Positions 45,284 to 54,649 of a stretch of DNA of 64,000 bases are shown in pieces. Positions within the stretch are counted from its first letter, which is position 1; every line of letters starts with the position of its first letter. Under the pieces are notes generated by a model. That model saw only the letters and a list, made by a program, of their open reading frames with translations, was not told the DNA's origin and did not search any database. The stretch lies in the NCBI RefSeq assembly GCF_004768545.1, contig NZ_CP038634.1:1984001-2048000 (forward strand), written 5' to 3'. A program made the position numbers and the translations under genes. This stretch comes from Cupriavidus oxalaticus. Its GTDB lineage: Bacteria > Pseudomonadota > Gammaproteobacteria > Burkholderiales > Burkholderiaceae.

Positions 45284-48035
45284 TCACGCAAGCAGCCCGC
45301 GCGCCCGCGCCAGCGCGACGGCCTCGGTGCGGCTCTGCGCGCCCAGCTTGGCATGGATGCGGCGCAGATGCGACTTGACCGTCAGTTCCGAGACAAACAG
45401 TTTCTGCGCGATAACCCGATTGCGGTATCCGGCCGACAGCATATGCAGGACTTCGAGTTCGCGCGCGGTCAGCGGATCGGCCGATCCAGCCCTGGCCGTG
45501 GGCGATTCAACCGCGGGCGGGCTTGCCTGCGTGCCGGCATCACGGCCTTGCTGCAGCCGTGCCAGCAGCCCGGCCACGAACGGCGCCGCCACACCCAGCG
45601 CCGCAGCCTGCGGCAGGTGCGTGGCAGCCCAGCCGCATAGCAGCGCGGCCACGCGCTCGCCTTCGTCCAGGAAGCTGCGCACAAAGCCTTCATGGCTCGC
45701 CAGCCGCAATGCCTCGGTGATATCCTGCAGTGCCGCATCGCGCTGGCCCAGGCCGTCGAGCGCGGCGGCGCGCAGCAGGCGCAGGCGGATCAGGCGCCAG
45801 TAGCGCTGGTGTGCCAGCGCGGTGGCGATGGCAGGTTCGAGCAGGTCGCGAGCGTGGGCGAATTCGCCTTGCGCGATGGCGAGGCGGCAACGCGCCACGC
45901 TCGGCCGCTCGATATCGTTGGCGTGGCCGGCGGCGTCGCCGGCTTCCCAGGCGCCGTACAGCTGCGCGGCGCGCACGGCTTGGGCGGCGGCTTCGAGCCG
46001 GCCTTCCAGCGTGGCGACGCGCGCGCGCTCCAGCCACGCCGAGCACACCGCGCGCGCGGCACCGGCCTGCTGGCCGAGCTGCTCGAGTTCGGCAAGGCGC
46101 TGCAGCCACTGGCCGCGGTCGCCGCGCAACAGCGCCACGCGGGCGCTCAGCACGTGGCAGGCGATCAGTGCGTCGGGCGGGCCATTGCCCTTGCTGTAGG
46201 GCAGCGCGCCGGCGAGAAGCCGCTCGGCATGGTCGATGGCATCGTGCTCGTACAGTGCCTGCGCCCAGCAGATGTCGCTGGAAGGCTTGCCGCCGGTGAC
46301 TTCGCCGGGCGTCGCGCTCCAGCCGCCCCAGCTGCCGCCGGAGGCCGCGCGGAAGCGTGCCAGCGCATTGCCGAGCCGGCCCTGTACCAGATCGATCACG
46401 CCTTCCAGGCTGTCGGTGATGCCGCGCATCGGCAGCGGGCGCGGCGCGCGCTGCATGGCGCGCGACAGCACGCTGCGGGCCTCGTCGTAGCTGGTGCGTG
46501 CAGATCAGCGCATAGGCCAGCGAATTGGCGAGGATGCAGTACTGGAAGCTGTCGTCCGGCGCGAGCCGGTGCAGGTGGGCCGTGGCGGCGTCGCGGCAGG
46601 CCTGGACCCGGTCGGCCATGGCCAGCACCACGCAGTGCAGCGTCTGCGCCTCCACGGCCACGCTGGTGTCGGCAACCGCTGCCTGCGCCAGGAAGGGCTC
46701 GACCGCGGCCATGGCCTCGCCGTGGCGGCGGTTGAGCAGCAGCGCCCAGGCGCGCGTCAGCGCAAGCGTGGGCAACCGGCCCAGCGCCGCCGGTGCAACC
46801 TGGTCGAACCAGCGCAGCAGCAGCCGCACGCGGCCGGTGGCCAGCAGCGCGCCCGATTCGCTGGCGATTGCGGCCAGCGCTTCGTCGTGGCGGCCTGCCT
46901 GCAGCAGGTGGTCAACAGCCGGTACCGGGTAGCCGTTGGCCAGGTACCAGCGCGCGGCGGCAAGATGCAGCTGCGGCGCGCGGCCCGGTGCCTGCGCGGC
47001 CAGCCGGTGCTGCAGGAAGCTGGCGAAGAGGCGGTGGTAGCGGAACCAGTTGCGCTCGGCGTCGAGCGGGAACAGCAGCAGGTTGGCGCGCTCGAGGTGG
47101 TCGAGCATCTGGCGCGCGTCGTCGCGGCCGGTGAGGGCATCGCACAGCGGTGCGCTGAGCTGGCCGAGCACGCTGGTGTCTAGCAGGAAGGCGCGGCAGG
47201 CGTCGGACTGCCGCGCGAGGATGTCTTCGGCAAGGAACTCGCCCAGTTCCAGGTGTGTGCCGGAGAACGACGCGACAAAGGCCGCGTGGTCGCTGCGCTG
47301 CTGCAGCGACAGCGCCGCGAGGTAGATCGCCGTGGCCCAGCCCTCGGTGCCGCGGTGCAGCGTGGCGATGTCGGGGTCGCGCAGCGGCAGGGCGCAGCGG
47401 CCGCGCAGCAGCTCGGAGGTCTCCTGCAGAGAAAAGCGCAGCGCCGCCGGCGCGATCTCCAGCAGCTGGCCGCGCGCGCGCAGGCGCCCCAGGCCCAGTT
47501 CCGGCGTGGCCCTGGACCCGGCCACCAGCGTGCCGCACTGTGGCAGAGCCGCGATCAGCTGCTGCAGGAAGTCGAGCGCTGGTGCGCCATGCAGCGTTTC
47601 GAGATCGTCCAGCACGATCGCGAACGGCTGTGACGCGCTGCCCACCCGCTCGAGCAGGGCGTGCGCCAGCCGCGGGCCGCTGTCACCTGTCTCGGCCGAC
47701 GCCCCACGTTTGCCGCGCAATGGCGCCAGGCCCGCTTCCAGGTGCACCAGCAGGCGCTCCAGGTCGTTGTCGCCGGCGTCCAGGCGCAGCCAGGCGACCG
47801 CATGGTGCTGCGCCAGGCAATGCGCGGCGTATTGCTGCATCAGCGTGGTCTTGCCGAAGCCGGCGGCGGCGCGCAGCACGATCACGCGTGCCGCGCGCGC
47901 TTCGGCCATCTGCGCCACCAGGTGCGGGCGGTGCAACATGGCCGCATGCGCCACCGGCGGGGCGAGCTTGGAGGCAAGGACGGCGGGCCGGGGCCGGACG
48001 GCCCCGGCGGTGGCGTGAAGGGCAGGCGGGTGCAA
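45284..48035 (-). pseudogene. MalT/LAL-type LuxR transcriptional regulator, frameshifted
   Basis: A large regulator split into two frames. The N-terminal frame has an ATPase with Walker A VLRAAAGFGKTTLMQQY and Walker B FAIVLDDLETLHG, followed by helical repeats (AAARWYLANGYPVPAVDHLLQAGR). Near 46494 the reading shifts: the N-terminal frame ends its homology at NSLAYALICT, and the other frame resumes at SYDEARSVLSRAMQRAPRPL and runs to the C-terminal LuxR helix-turn-helix (LTARELEVLHMLSAGYRNRVIAQKLF). Together they make about 915 residues, normal for the family. A one-base indel, real or from sequencing, explains it. The start is uncertain: TTG 48035 with AGGA upstream, or ATG 47941. It reads toward nap. 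Confidence 0.8.
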
Positions 48036-48347
48036 GACGTTCCTGGGGCGCCATGGCGCGGGCGGGGCTTGAGTGCGGCCGATTCTTCCACGTGCCTCAG
48101 GGTTGCGTCCTAGTTCGTTTGGACGATTTTGGCGGCCGGTGGGATTTTGCTCCTTTCGATGGACGACACCGCCGCGTGCCGCGCCTAAAGTGGCCCGCAC
48201 GCGCCGCTGGGCGCGCAGCAGGGAGCCATACCGGCACCTGCCCGGAACGGCACGCAGAGGCCGGCCGGCAGCGTGGCGCAGTACAGGCCGGCACGGGCGC
48301 TGCCCGGATGCCACCGGCCCCATGACAGGAAACCAAGGAGACAAGCA
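48036..48347. other. 312-bp divergent gap, no gene
   Basis: This region separates the LAL regulator (minus) from a Bug receptor gene (plus) and should hold both promoters. I find no convincing hexamer pair. A short TCGT-N4-ACGA inverted repeat (in TTCGTTTGGACGA near 48116) is too weak to call. The long open frames that cross it on both strands are shadows. Confidence 0.4.
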
Positions 48348-49343
48348 ATGCAGCAAGGCAGGCGCAGGGTACTGCGGCAACTGGGTCTTGGCGCCGCGGG
48401 CGCGGCCCTGGCGGGCACCGGCTGGACGGCACGAGCGCAAGGCGCGGCCTATCCGGCACGCACGGTGCGCATCGTGATGCCGTACGCGGCGGGCGGCACC
48501 GGCGACGTGGTCGCGCGCGCCATCGCCGACGGCCTGGCCAAGGCCTGGGGCAAGGCCGTGGTGGTCGACAACCGGCCCGGCGCCGGCGGCATGATCGGTG
48601 CCGACATGGTGGCCAAGGCCGAGCCCGACGGCTATACGCTGCTGTTCGCGCTGACCGGGCTGGTGCAGGCGCCCAGCCTCTATACCAAGGCGACCTTCAA
48701 CCCGGTGCGGGACTTTGCGCCGATCTCCGAACTGGCAACGTCGCACCTCGCGCTGGTGGTGCAGCCCGACGTGCCCGCCGCCAGCATCAGGCAGCTGGTC
48801 GACTACATTCGCAAGCTCGGCAAGCCGCTGCCGTACGGTTCGTACGGGCTGGGCTCGAGCGGACACCTTTACATGGAGATCTTCGGCCGCAACGCGGGCG
48901 TGCCGCTGACCCACGTGCCGTACAAGGGCGAGGGCCCGATGCTCAATGACCTGCTCGGCGGCCAGCTGCCTGCCGCCATGGTGGCCGCGGTGTCGGCGCG
49001 CCAGCATGCGCGTACCGGCAAGCTCAAGGTGATCGCCGTTGCCGGGCAGGCACGCTCGCCGCTGCTGCCCGACGTGCCGACGTTCCAGGAGGGCGGCGTG
49101 CCGGGATTGGAGCGGCAGGGATGGATCGGCCTGTTCGCGCCAACGGGAACGCCACGCGCCATCGTCGACAAGGTGTCGGTCGACGTCAATCGCGTGCTGA
49201 CCAACGCCGACCTGCGCGCGCGCATGGTTGACCTCGGCATCTTGCTGAAGGGTTCATCGCCGGCGGCGTTCACCGACGTAGTGAAGCAGGAGCAGGCCTA
49301 TTGGGCCGAGGCGATCCGCGCCTCGGATATCCGGCTCGATTGA
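48348..49343 (+). CDS. Bug/TctC-family periplasmic receptor
   Basis: A 331-residue tripartite tricarboxylate transporter receptor. It has an Arg-rich signal peptide with Tat-like features (RRRVLRQLGLGAAGAALAG) and the family blocks IVMPYAAGGTGDVVARAIAD, VVDNRPGAGGMIGADMVAKA and THVPYKGEGPMLNDLLGGQ. Bug proteins bind carboxylates through water-bridged contacts. No TctA/TctB permease is nearby, which is usual for the many orphan Bug proteins of Cupriavidus and Bordetella. AAGGAG lies eight bases upstream. It is divergent from the LAL regulator, so that regulator might control it. Confidence 0.88.
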   Translation: MQQGRRRVLRQLGLGAAGAALAGTGWTARAQGAAYPARTVRIVMPYAAGGTGDVVARAIADGLAKAWGKAVVVDNRPGAGGMIGADMVAKAEPDGYTLLFALTGLVQAPSLYTKATFNPVRDFAPISELATSHLALVVQPDVPAASIRQLVDYIRKLGKPLPYGSYGLGSSGHLYMEIFGRNAGVPLTHVPYKGEGPMLNDLLGGQLPAAMVAAVSARQHARTGKLKVIAVAGQARSPLLPDVPTFQEGGVPGLERQGWIGLFAPTGTPRAIVDKVSVDVNRVLTNADLRARMVDLGILLKGSSPAAFTDVVKQEQAYWAEAIRASDIRLD

Positions 49344-49350
49344 ACGAAAG

Positions 49351-49373
49351 CACGGGCGGCCGCGCCGCCCGTG
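49351..49373. terminator. Strong hairpin between convergent genes
   Basis: CACGGGCGGC (49351-49360) pairs with GCCGCCCGTG (49364-49373): a 10-bp perfect GC-rich stem with a 3-base loop. It lies between the Bug gene (plus) and an unknown gene (minus). There is no T-run, so termination would rely on the stem alone. Confidence 0.55.
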
Positions 49374-49381
49374 TGCCACGC

Positions 49382-49741
49382 CTACTGGTAAGTCACTACC
49401 ATCATGTGGCCGTCCGGCCTGCCGCGCCGCCCGCCGAGCAGGCTGCGGAACACCGGCTCCACGCGCATCGTCGCCGTGGCGACACGCGCGTGCGCGCCGG
49501 CGCGCACCGGCGGCATCGGCACTGGTGCCGAGACCGTCCGTCCCGTAGCATCGACGCAGCGCGCGTGCACTTGTACCGCCGTGGGCGTGAAGCCGCATGA
49601 CGGATTGACGATGGCCCCGCGAAACGTGATCGTGCCCGTTTGCGCCACCGCGATGCCGGCCAGGGCCAGCGCCAGGACTCCACCCACTATCAGCTGCCCG
49701 GTGATGCCGGGAACTGCCCCGCTTCGTTTCATTGATCTCAT
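49382..49741 (-). CDS. Exported small protein with fimbrial-like N-terminus
   Basis: A 119-residue protein with an N-terminal signal/anchor (GQLIVGGVLALALAGIAVAQ) then GTITFRGAIVNPSCGFTPTAV. The GxIxFxGxIVxPSC pattern resembles the start of chaperone-usher fimbrial subunits and spore-coat U domains, where the Cys forms a conserved disulfide; a second Cys is in VHARCVDATG. The rest is short and lacks the usual C-terminal strand, so it may be a truncated or divergent member. No usher or chaperone is adjacent. GGAG lies seven bases before ATG 49741. Confidence 0.5.
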   Translation of the reverse strand: MRSMKRSGAVPGITGQLIVGGVLALALAGIAVAQTGTITFRGAIVNPSCGFTPTAVQVHARCVDATGRTVSAPVPMPPVRAGAHARVATATMRVEPVFRSLLGGRRGRPDGHMMVVTYQ

Positions 49742-49929
49742 GTCATCACTCCGCTGTCGGTGTGGTGCGGATGCAAGCCCCGAGCGATGCGGTGCTGCCA
49801 CTGCGCGAACGGTAGGGGCAGAACATGCGCCACTTGATGATAGTGGCCGCAATAGTGATTTCTTGGGACTTGGAACAATGCTGTGACCATTGCTCCGGCA
49901 AGCGGGGCGCAGGGCGCCCTGCAACAGCA

Positions 49930-51153
49930 TCAGCCAGCCTGGCCAGTGCCTTCCCGCAGGATCAGGCGCGAGCGCGCGAAACCGGCGTGCGTGCGCAGCG
50001 CCTGCATCAGCTGGTCCGACGGCACGCGGTCGAGATCGGTCACCACATAACCGGTGGTGCCGCGCGTCTGCAGGTGCTGGCCGGTGATGTTGACCCCTTC
50101 CTGCGCCAGCAGCGTATTGAGCGCGGCCAGCGCACCCGGCGCGTTGCCATGCACGTTGAGCAACCGCGCCGGTGCCTGCAGGGGACCTGGATCGACCTCG
50201 GGAAAGTTCACCGCGCCGATGGTGCCGCCGGTCGCCAGGAAGTGCGCCAGCTTGGCCGCGACCTCGGCGCCGATATTCTCCTGCGCCTCTTCGGTGCTGC
50301 CGCCGACGTGCGGGGTCAGCAGCACGTTGGACAGGTTCTGCAGTTCGCTGACGAACGGATCGTTGTTGGTCTTGGGCTCTTGCGGGAACACGTCGATGGC
50401 GGCGCCGCCCAGGCGCTTTTCGCGCAGCGCCGCGGCCAGCGCGCCAATGTCGACCACGCTGCCGCGCGAGGCATTGATCAGGATCGCGCCAGGCTTGAAC
50501 GCGGCCAGCACGCTCGCATCGATCATGTTCCTGGTGCGCGGCGTGGCCGGGACATGCAGCGTCACCACCTCGGCCTGCGACACCGCTTCTTCGAGCGAGC
50601 CCGCGGCACGCGCCGAGCCGTGCGACAGCCGCGCCAGCACGTCGTAGTAGACCACGCGCATGCCCATCGATTCAGCCAGCACGCCGACCTGCGAGCCGAT
50701 ATTGCCGTAGCCGACGATGGCGATGGTCTTGCCGCGCGCCTCGAAGGCGCCGCTGGCCCCCTTGGCCCACTTGCCGGCATGCGCGAGCGTGTTTTTCTCG
50801 GGGATCCGGCGCAGCAGCATCACCGCTTCGGACACGACCAGTTCGGCCACCGAGCGCGTGTTGGAAAAGGGCGCGTTGAATACCGGAATGCCCGCATGCG
50901 TGGCGGCCTCCAGGTCGACCTGCGAGGTGCCGATGCAAAAGCAGCCGATCGACAGCAGCCCCGGGGCGCTGCGGATATCGTCGCCGCGCAGGTGCGTGGC
51001 CGAGCGGATGCCGACTATGTCATGGCTGGCCAGTACTTCGCGCAATTCAGGACCGGCCAGTGCACCGGTCCGGCGTTCGACCTGCAAGCCGGCTTCGGCC
51101 AGCCGTGCGGTGGCGCTCTGGTGAATGTTCTCGAGCAGGATCGCAGTGGTCAC
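49930..51153 (-). CDS. serA: D-3-phosphoglycerate dehydrogenase
   Basis: A 407-residue 2-hydroxyacid dehydrogenase with a C-terminal ACT domain. NAD motif IVGYGNIGSQVGVLAESMG; catalytic Arg in NASRGSVVDIG, Glu in DVFPQEPK, His in LLTPHVGGSTEEAQ. The ACT domain (about residues 335-407) suggests feedback by serine. It makes the serine precursor 3-phosphohydroxypyruvate. The substrate is inferred from the ACT domain and overall likeness to short SerA proteins. The start is GTG at 51153 with GGAAA upstream. Confidence 0.85.
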   Translation of the reverse strand: MTTAILLENIHQSATARLAEAGLQVERRTGALAGPELREVLASHDIVGIRSATHLRGDDIRSAPGLLSIGCFCIGTSQVDLEAATHAGIPVFNAPFSNTRSVAELVVSEAVMLLRRIPEKNTLAHAGKWAKGASGAFEARGKTIAIVGYGNIGSQVGVLAESMGMRVVYYDVLARLSHGSARAAGSLEEAVSQAEVVTLHVPATPRTRNMIDASVLAAFKPGAILINASRGSVVDIGALAAALREKRLGGAAIDVFPQEPKTNNDPFVSELQNLSNVLLTPHVGGSTEEAQENIGAEVAAKLAHFLATGGTIGAVNFPEVDPGPLQAPARLLNVHGNAPGALAALNTLLAQEGVNITGQHLQTRGTTGYVVTDLDRVPSDQLMQALRTHAGFARSRLILREGTGQAG

Positions 51154-51289
51154 GTTCGTTTTCCGCGTGGAGGGATGGGTCTACCCTCCATTCTGCGCGC
51201 AAAACGGCACGGGACCCCGGGAGTCCCTGCTGCCGGCAATGACACCGGCATGCCTGGGACAACGCGCCCGTGCGTTGCCCCGTGCCGGT

Positions 51290-51823
51290 TCAGCGCGAGC
51301 GGCGCGAGTCGCCGCCGAGCGGGTCGACGATGATCATGGTCTGGCGCAGCACTCCGCCGTCATCGAAGTAAGCGCTGAAATGCGCGCTCTGCAGGCCGTC
51401 CTTGTACATCCGCCACGACCACGCCTCGCGCTTCATCAGGGGATAGTACTGGATGGGTTCGCGGGGCAGGCCGAAATGCTCCTGCATGTCTTTCTTGGTC
51501 CAGACATTGACCTGGGCACGATAGACCTCCATTTCGGTCAGCATCTGGCGGTAGCTGGTGAGCCTGCCGCCGGCATCGAAATCGGCGGCGTAGACCTCAT
51601 GGCCGAAGGGCTGGCGCGACCACAGCCAGCGCGTGGTGCCGTCAGCCAGGCGGAAAGTCTCGGTGGGTGGCCCGAAGGTCTGGCGCACGGCACTTTCCGG
51701 GCTGCCGATCAACTTCTGTCCGGTCTGTACGGGCTGCAGCGTGGCGCAGCCCCCGAGCGTGCCGGCCAGCCATGCGGCCGCGCACAGGCGGCCGGCGAGC
51801 CGAAGTTGCATGCGAAGCTGCAT
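51290..51823 (-). CDS. Lipoprotein, SmpA/BamE-like
   Basis: A 177-residue protein with a lipobox (AGTLGGCATLQ; lipidated Cys about residue 26). The body has the small BamE/OmlA-like beta-lactamase-inhibitor-type fold pattern: IGSPESAVRQTFGPPTETFRLADGTTRWLW, then KKDMQEHFGLPREPIQYY, the second copy of the G-x-P motif. It would sit in the outer membrane facing the periplasm. Function unknown. AGGAG lies six bases upstream. Confidence 0.65.
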   Translation of the reverse strand: MQLRMQLRLAGRLCAAAWLAGTLGGCATLQPVQTGQKLIGSPESAVRQTFGPPTETFRLADGTTRWLWSRQPFGHEVYAADFDAGGRLTSYRQMLTEMEVYRAQVNVWTKKDMQEHFGLPREPIQYYPLMKREAWSWRMYKDGLQSAHFSAYFDDGGVLRQTMIIVDPLGGDSRRSR

Positions 51824-51930
51824 GGCGTTCTCCTGCGGGCGTCATGCCCGCATCCGCCATTCTCTGACCAGTGCGATGCCCGGCGCAACAGGTGCCCGAC
51901 GTGCCGGGGCGCCGGGCGCCGCCGGGACGA

Positions 51931-52125
51931 TCAGCAGCGGCCCTTCTTGGCCTGGCCCGGCGGACAGAAGGATTCGTTGCCGTACGGGTCGACGCGGCAA
52001 TTGCCCTTCTTGGCCTGGCCCGGGGGGCAGCCGGGACCCCCGCCGCCATACGTGTCATACGGGGCAACCACGCAGCCGCCGAGCAGGGCGCTACACGCAA
52101 CGAGCAATGCCAGGACGGATTTCAT
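51931..52125 (-). CDS. Small Cys-rich lipoprotein with two CPPGQAKKG repeats
   Basis: A 64-residue protein: signal peptide MKSVLALLVACSALLGGC with lipobox LGGC, then a Gly/Tyr/Pro linker and two repeats, CPPGQAKKGNC and CPPGQAKKGRC, ending at the second Cys. The AAGGAG-type ribosome site is good. The repeat occurs, to my memory, in small proteins of Burkholderiales without known function. The four repeat Cys could form two disulfides or bind metal. Confidence 0.65.
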   Translation of the reverse strand: MKSVLALLVACSALLGGCVVAPYDTYGGGGPGCPPGQAKKGNCRVDPYGNESFCPPGQAKKGRC

Positions 52126-52271
52126 CGATTTCTCCTTGTTGTGGGGGATCCGAATGCGCAGCAGGATAGTGCGTCGGCCTGTCGTCAATTGTAAGGAATA
52201 GTGAATAGACGAGCCGCGCCCGGCGCCGGGGATGGCGCCCGGATGCGTGCTGGAATATTCGAGCCGCGACG

Positions 52272-52553
52272 TTACGGCAGGTGCCGGCCGGGCAGCCGGG
52301 ATGCCGGCGCGCCGGTGGGGCGGGCGGCCTGGCCCGCGGTGCCTTGCCGGCGTGCCGGGCCGGCCTTGGCCTGCCCGGTACCGCGAGGCGCCGTCAGCCG
52401 GCGGTCGCCGTCGATGCGCTCCGCCGGCGCGGAAAATGCCCCGATCCTGACGGGCTCGCCCATGCCGCCGGTAACGTGCTGCGCATGGGCGATGCCGGAA
52501 GCCGCGGCCAGCAGCGCGGCGGCAACAAGGGGGAGGGCAGGAAGTCGAGGCAT
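52272..52553 (-). CDS. Small exported unknown protein
   Basis: A 93-residue protein with a signal peptide (LPALPLVAAALLAAASGIAHAQ) and a Pro/Arg/Gly-rich mature part without a recognisable domain. A weak GGAA ribosome site lies upstream. The composition of the mature part is close to that of shadow frames, so only the signal peptide argues for a real gene. Confidence 0.4.
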   Translation of the reverse strand: MPRLPALPLVAAALLAAASGIAHAQHVTGGMGEPVRIGAFSAPAERIDGDRRLTAPRGTGQAKAGPARRQGTAGQAARPTGAPASRLPGRHLP

Positions 52554-52904
52554 GGAAGGTTCCGGTCGTCGGTGCCGTACGGCACGTGGCAGACGGATGT
52601 GTCGCGGCTTCGTGCGGGCGACGGGAGCATAGCCGAGCTTGCTAGCCGTGGGTGTAATAGATTGTTACTCGGTCGCCACCTAGCCATCATCAGTCATCAT
52701 ATAACATTGAGCAATTCGACGCCTTGGCGGATTCTGGCGGACTCAAAGTTTTAAACCGGTGGAATTTGCAACTTTATAGGCCAATATACGGCACATTGTT
52801 CCGACTGAAGTACCAAGTATACCGGGTAATCCCCAGCACAATCTTTGTCGTATCCTCATAAAATGTTGTACGACAACGTATTACGAATGCCAAGGGAGAC
52901 CCAG
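52554..52904. other. 351-bp AT-rich promoter region before the aldarate operon
   Basis: No gene. About 52640-52880 is clearly richer in A and T than the rest of the window (for example ATCATATAACATTGAGC and AAGTTTTAAACC), which points to a regulatory region or a remnant of foreign DNA. The inverted repeat at 52845-52877 lies at its right end. Confidence 0.5.
52845..52877 (+). promoter_or_regulatory. Inverted repeat and -10 element before the aldarate operon
   Basis: TTGTCGTA (52845-52852) and TACGACAA (52869-52876) are perfect 8-bp arms with a 16-bp spacer. Nested in the right arm is a second palindrome, GTTGT-ACG-ACAAC (52865-52877). A -10-like TAAAAT (52859-52864) lies between the arms. 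The symmetry fits a GntR-type (FadR/FCD) operator. No GntR gene is in the window; the nearest regulator is the Crp/Fnr protein 4 kb away. Confidence 0.55.
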
Positions 52905-53711
52905 ATGCGCGAGAACCGGATCCGGAAGATGTGGGCGGCGGGCCAGGCCGTGGTGAATGGCTGGCTGTCCATCCCCAGCGCCTTTGCCGCCGAGACCATG
53001 GCCCACCAGGGCTGGGACTCGCTCACGATCGACCTGCAGCATGGCGCGCTTGACTACGCCGATGCACTGGCGCTGCTGACAGCGATCTCGACCACGGACA
53101 CCGTGCCGGTCGTGCGCGTGCCGTGGAACGAGCCCGGCATCCTGATGAAGGTGCTCGATGCCGGCGCGAATGGCGTGATCTGCCCGATGGTCAATACCCG
53201 CGCCGACGCCGAGCGCCTGGTGGCCGCCACGCGCTATCCGCCGCTGGGCGCGCGCAGCTTCGGTCCGATCCGCGGGCTGCTGTACGGCGGCGCCGACTAC
53301 GCCCAGCACGCCAACGACACCGTGGTGGTGCTGGCGATGATCGAGACCCGGCAAGGGCTGGAGAACCTGGACGAGATCCTGTCGGTCGACGGGCTCGACG
53401 GCGTCTATATCGGCCCGTCCGACCTGTCGCTCGCGCTGGGCTGCCGGCCGACCTTCGACGACGTCGACCCGCCCGTGGCACAGGCCATCGAGCACGTGGT
53501 TGCCCGAGCCAGGGCGCACGGGCGTCTCGCGGGCGTCCATAACGGCGCGCCGGCGGCCGCGTTGCGCCGCATCGGGCAAGGCTTCGGCTTCGTCACGGTC
53601 AGTTCCGATGCGCGGCTGATGGCTGCAGGCGCGCAGCAGGTCATGGCCGAGATGCGCGCCGGACAGCCACGGCAGACCGCGGCCCCGGCGCCCGGCAGCA
53701 GCGGCTACTAG
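52905..53711 (+). CDS. HpcH/HpaI-family aldolase (2-keto-3-deoxyglucarate aldolase type)
   Basis: A 268-residue class II pyruvate aldolase of the GarL/HpaI/RhmA family. Hallmarks are VVNGWLSIPSAFAAETMAHQGWDSLTIDLQHG, AGANGVICPMVNTRADAE, the Arg-Ser-Gly-Pro loop GARSFGPIRG, and the metal ligand region VLAMIETRQGLENLDEIL. It would split 5-keto-4-deoxyglucarate into pyruvate and tartronate semialdehyde. The next genes (tartronate semialdehyde reductase and an aldarate dehydratase) support that. ATG 52905 has GGGAG six bases upstream; the open frame extends 20 codons further. Confidence 0.82.
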   Translation: MRENRIRKMWAAGQAVVNGWLSIPSAFAAETMAHQGWDSLTIDLQHGALDYADALALLTAISTTDTVPVVRVPWNEPGILMKVLDAGANGVICPMVNTRADAERLVAATRYPPLGARSFGPIRGLLYGGADYAQHANDTVVVLAMIETRQGLENLDEILSVDGLDGVYIGPSDLSLALGCRPTFDDVDPPVAQAIEHVVARARAHGRLAGVHNGAPAAALRRIGQGFGFVTVSSDARLMAAGAQQVMAEMRAGQPRQTAAPAPGSSGY

Positions 53712-53765
53712 GCCCGCCTGGCCACAAACAACACCGAACCGTACCGAACGCAAGGAGAGCAAAAC

Positions 53766-54647
53766 GTGAAACTCGGATTCATTGGCCTTGGCATCATGGG
53801 CAGCCCGATGGCGCAGAACCTGATCGCCGGCGGGCATGAAGTCAGGCTGTCGAGCCGCAGCGGTGCGCCGCGGGCGCTGGTCGACCTGGGCGGCATCGCC
53901 TGCGCGTCGGGCCGCGAAGTGGCGCAGGGCGCCGACATCATCTTCCTGATGGTGCCCGACACCCCGCACGTCGAAGCGGCGCTGTTCGGTGAAGACGGCG
54001 TGGCCGCCGGCCTGAGCGAGGGCAAGATCGTGGTCGACATGAGCTCGATCTCGCCGATCGCCACCAAGGGCTTCGCCAGCCGCATCAACGCGCTGGGCTG
54101 CCGGTACCTCGATGCGCCGGTGTCCGGCGGCGAGGTCGGCGCGCGCAACGGCACGCTTTCGATCATGGTGGGCGGGCCCGAAGCAACCTTCGCGACCGTG
54201 CGGCCCCTGTTCGAGCTGATGGGCAAGAACATCACGCTGGTCGGCGACAACGGCGCCGGCCAGACCGCCAAGGTCGCCAACCAGATCATCGTCGCGCTGA
54301 ACATCGAGGCCGTGGCCGAGGCGCTGCTGTTCGCCGCCAAGGCCGGCGCCGACCCCGCGCGCGTGCGCCAGGCGCTGATGGGCGGCTTTGCCTCGTCCAA
54401 GGTGCTGGAGGTGCATGGCGAGCGCATGATCAAGCGCACCTTCGAGCCCGGCTTCCGCATCGGGCTGCACCAGAAAGACCTGAACCTCGCGCTGTCCAAC
54501 GCGCGCGAAATGGGCGTGTCGCTGCCCAACACGGCGACCTGCCAGGAGCTGTTCAACGCATGCGTGAGCCACGGCGGTGCTGGCTGGGACCATTCCGCGC
54601 TGGTGCGCGCGCTGGAGCTGCTGGCCAACCACGAAATCGGATCCTGA
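53766..54647 (+). CDS. garR: 2-hydroxy-3-oxopropionate (tartronate semialdehyde) reductase
   Basis: A 293-residue beta-hydroxyacid dehydrogenase: NAD motif LGFIGLGIMGSPMAQNLIA, substrate motif DAPVSGGEVGARNGTLSIMVGG, catalytic Lys in GQTAKVANQIIVALN, and the GarR-like C-terminus. It reduces tartronate semialdehyde, the aldolase product, to glycerate. It sits between the aldolase and the dehydratase in the same operon. Confidence 0.88.
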   Translation: MKLGFIGLGIMGSPMAQNLIAGGHEVRLSSRSGAPRALVDLGGIACASGREVAQGADIIFLMVPDTPHVEAALFGEDGVAAGLSEGKIVVDMSSISPIATKGFASRINALGCRYLDAPVSGGEVGARNGTLSIMVGGPEATFATVRPLFELMGKNITLVGDNGAGQTAKVANQIIVALNIEAVAEALLFAAKAGADPARVRQALMGGFASSKVLEVHGERMIKRTFEPGFRIGLHQKDLNLALSNAREMGVSLPNTATCQELFNACVSHGGAGWDHSALVRALELLANHEIGS

Positions 54648-54649
54648 AC

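Noticed and set aside
45150..45290. FNR/ANR box upstream of napE
   Set aside because: I looked for TTGAT-N4-ATCAA on both strands; only the TTGACA of the promoter is present, without the matching arm.
48036..49007. Upstream extension of the LAL regulator frame to 49007
   Set aside because: The extension is antisense to the signal peptide and first half of a well-supported Bug receptor and shows no homology; the regulator begins near 48035.
52272..52553. Plus-strand open frame 52201-52632 in the same region
   Set aside because: The minus-strand frame starts with a convincing signal peptide, while the plus frame has neither a ribosome site nor a recognisable N-terminus. Neither is certain.
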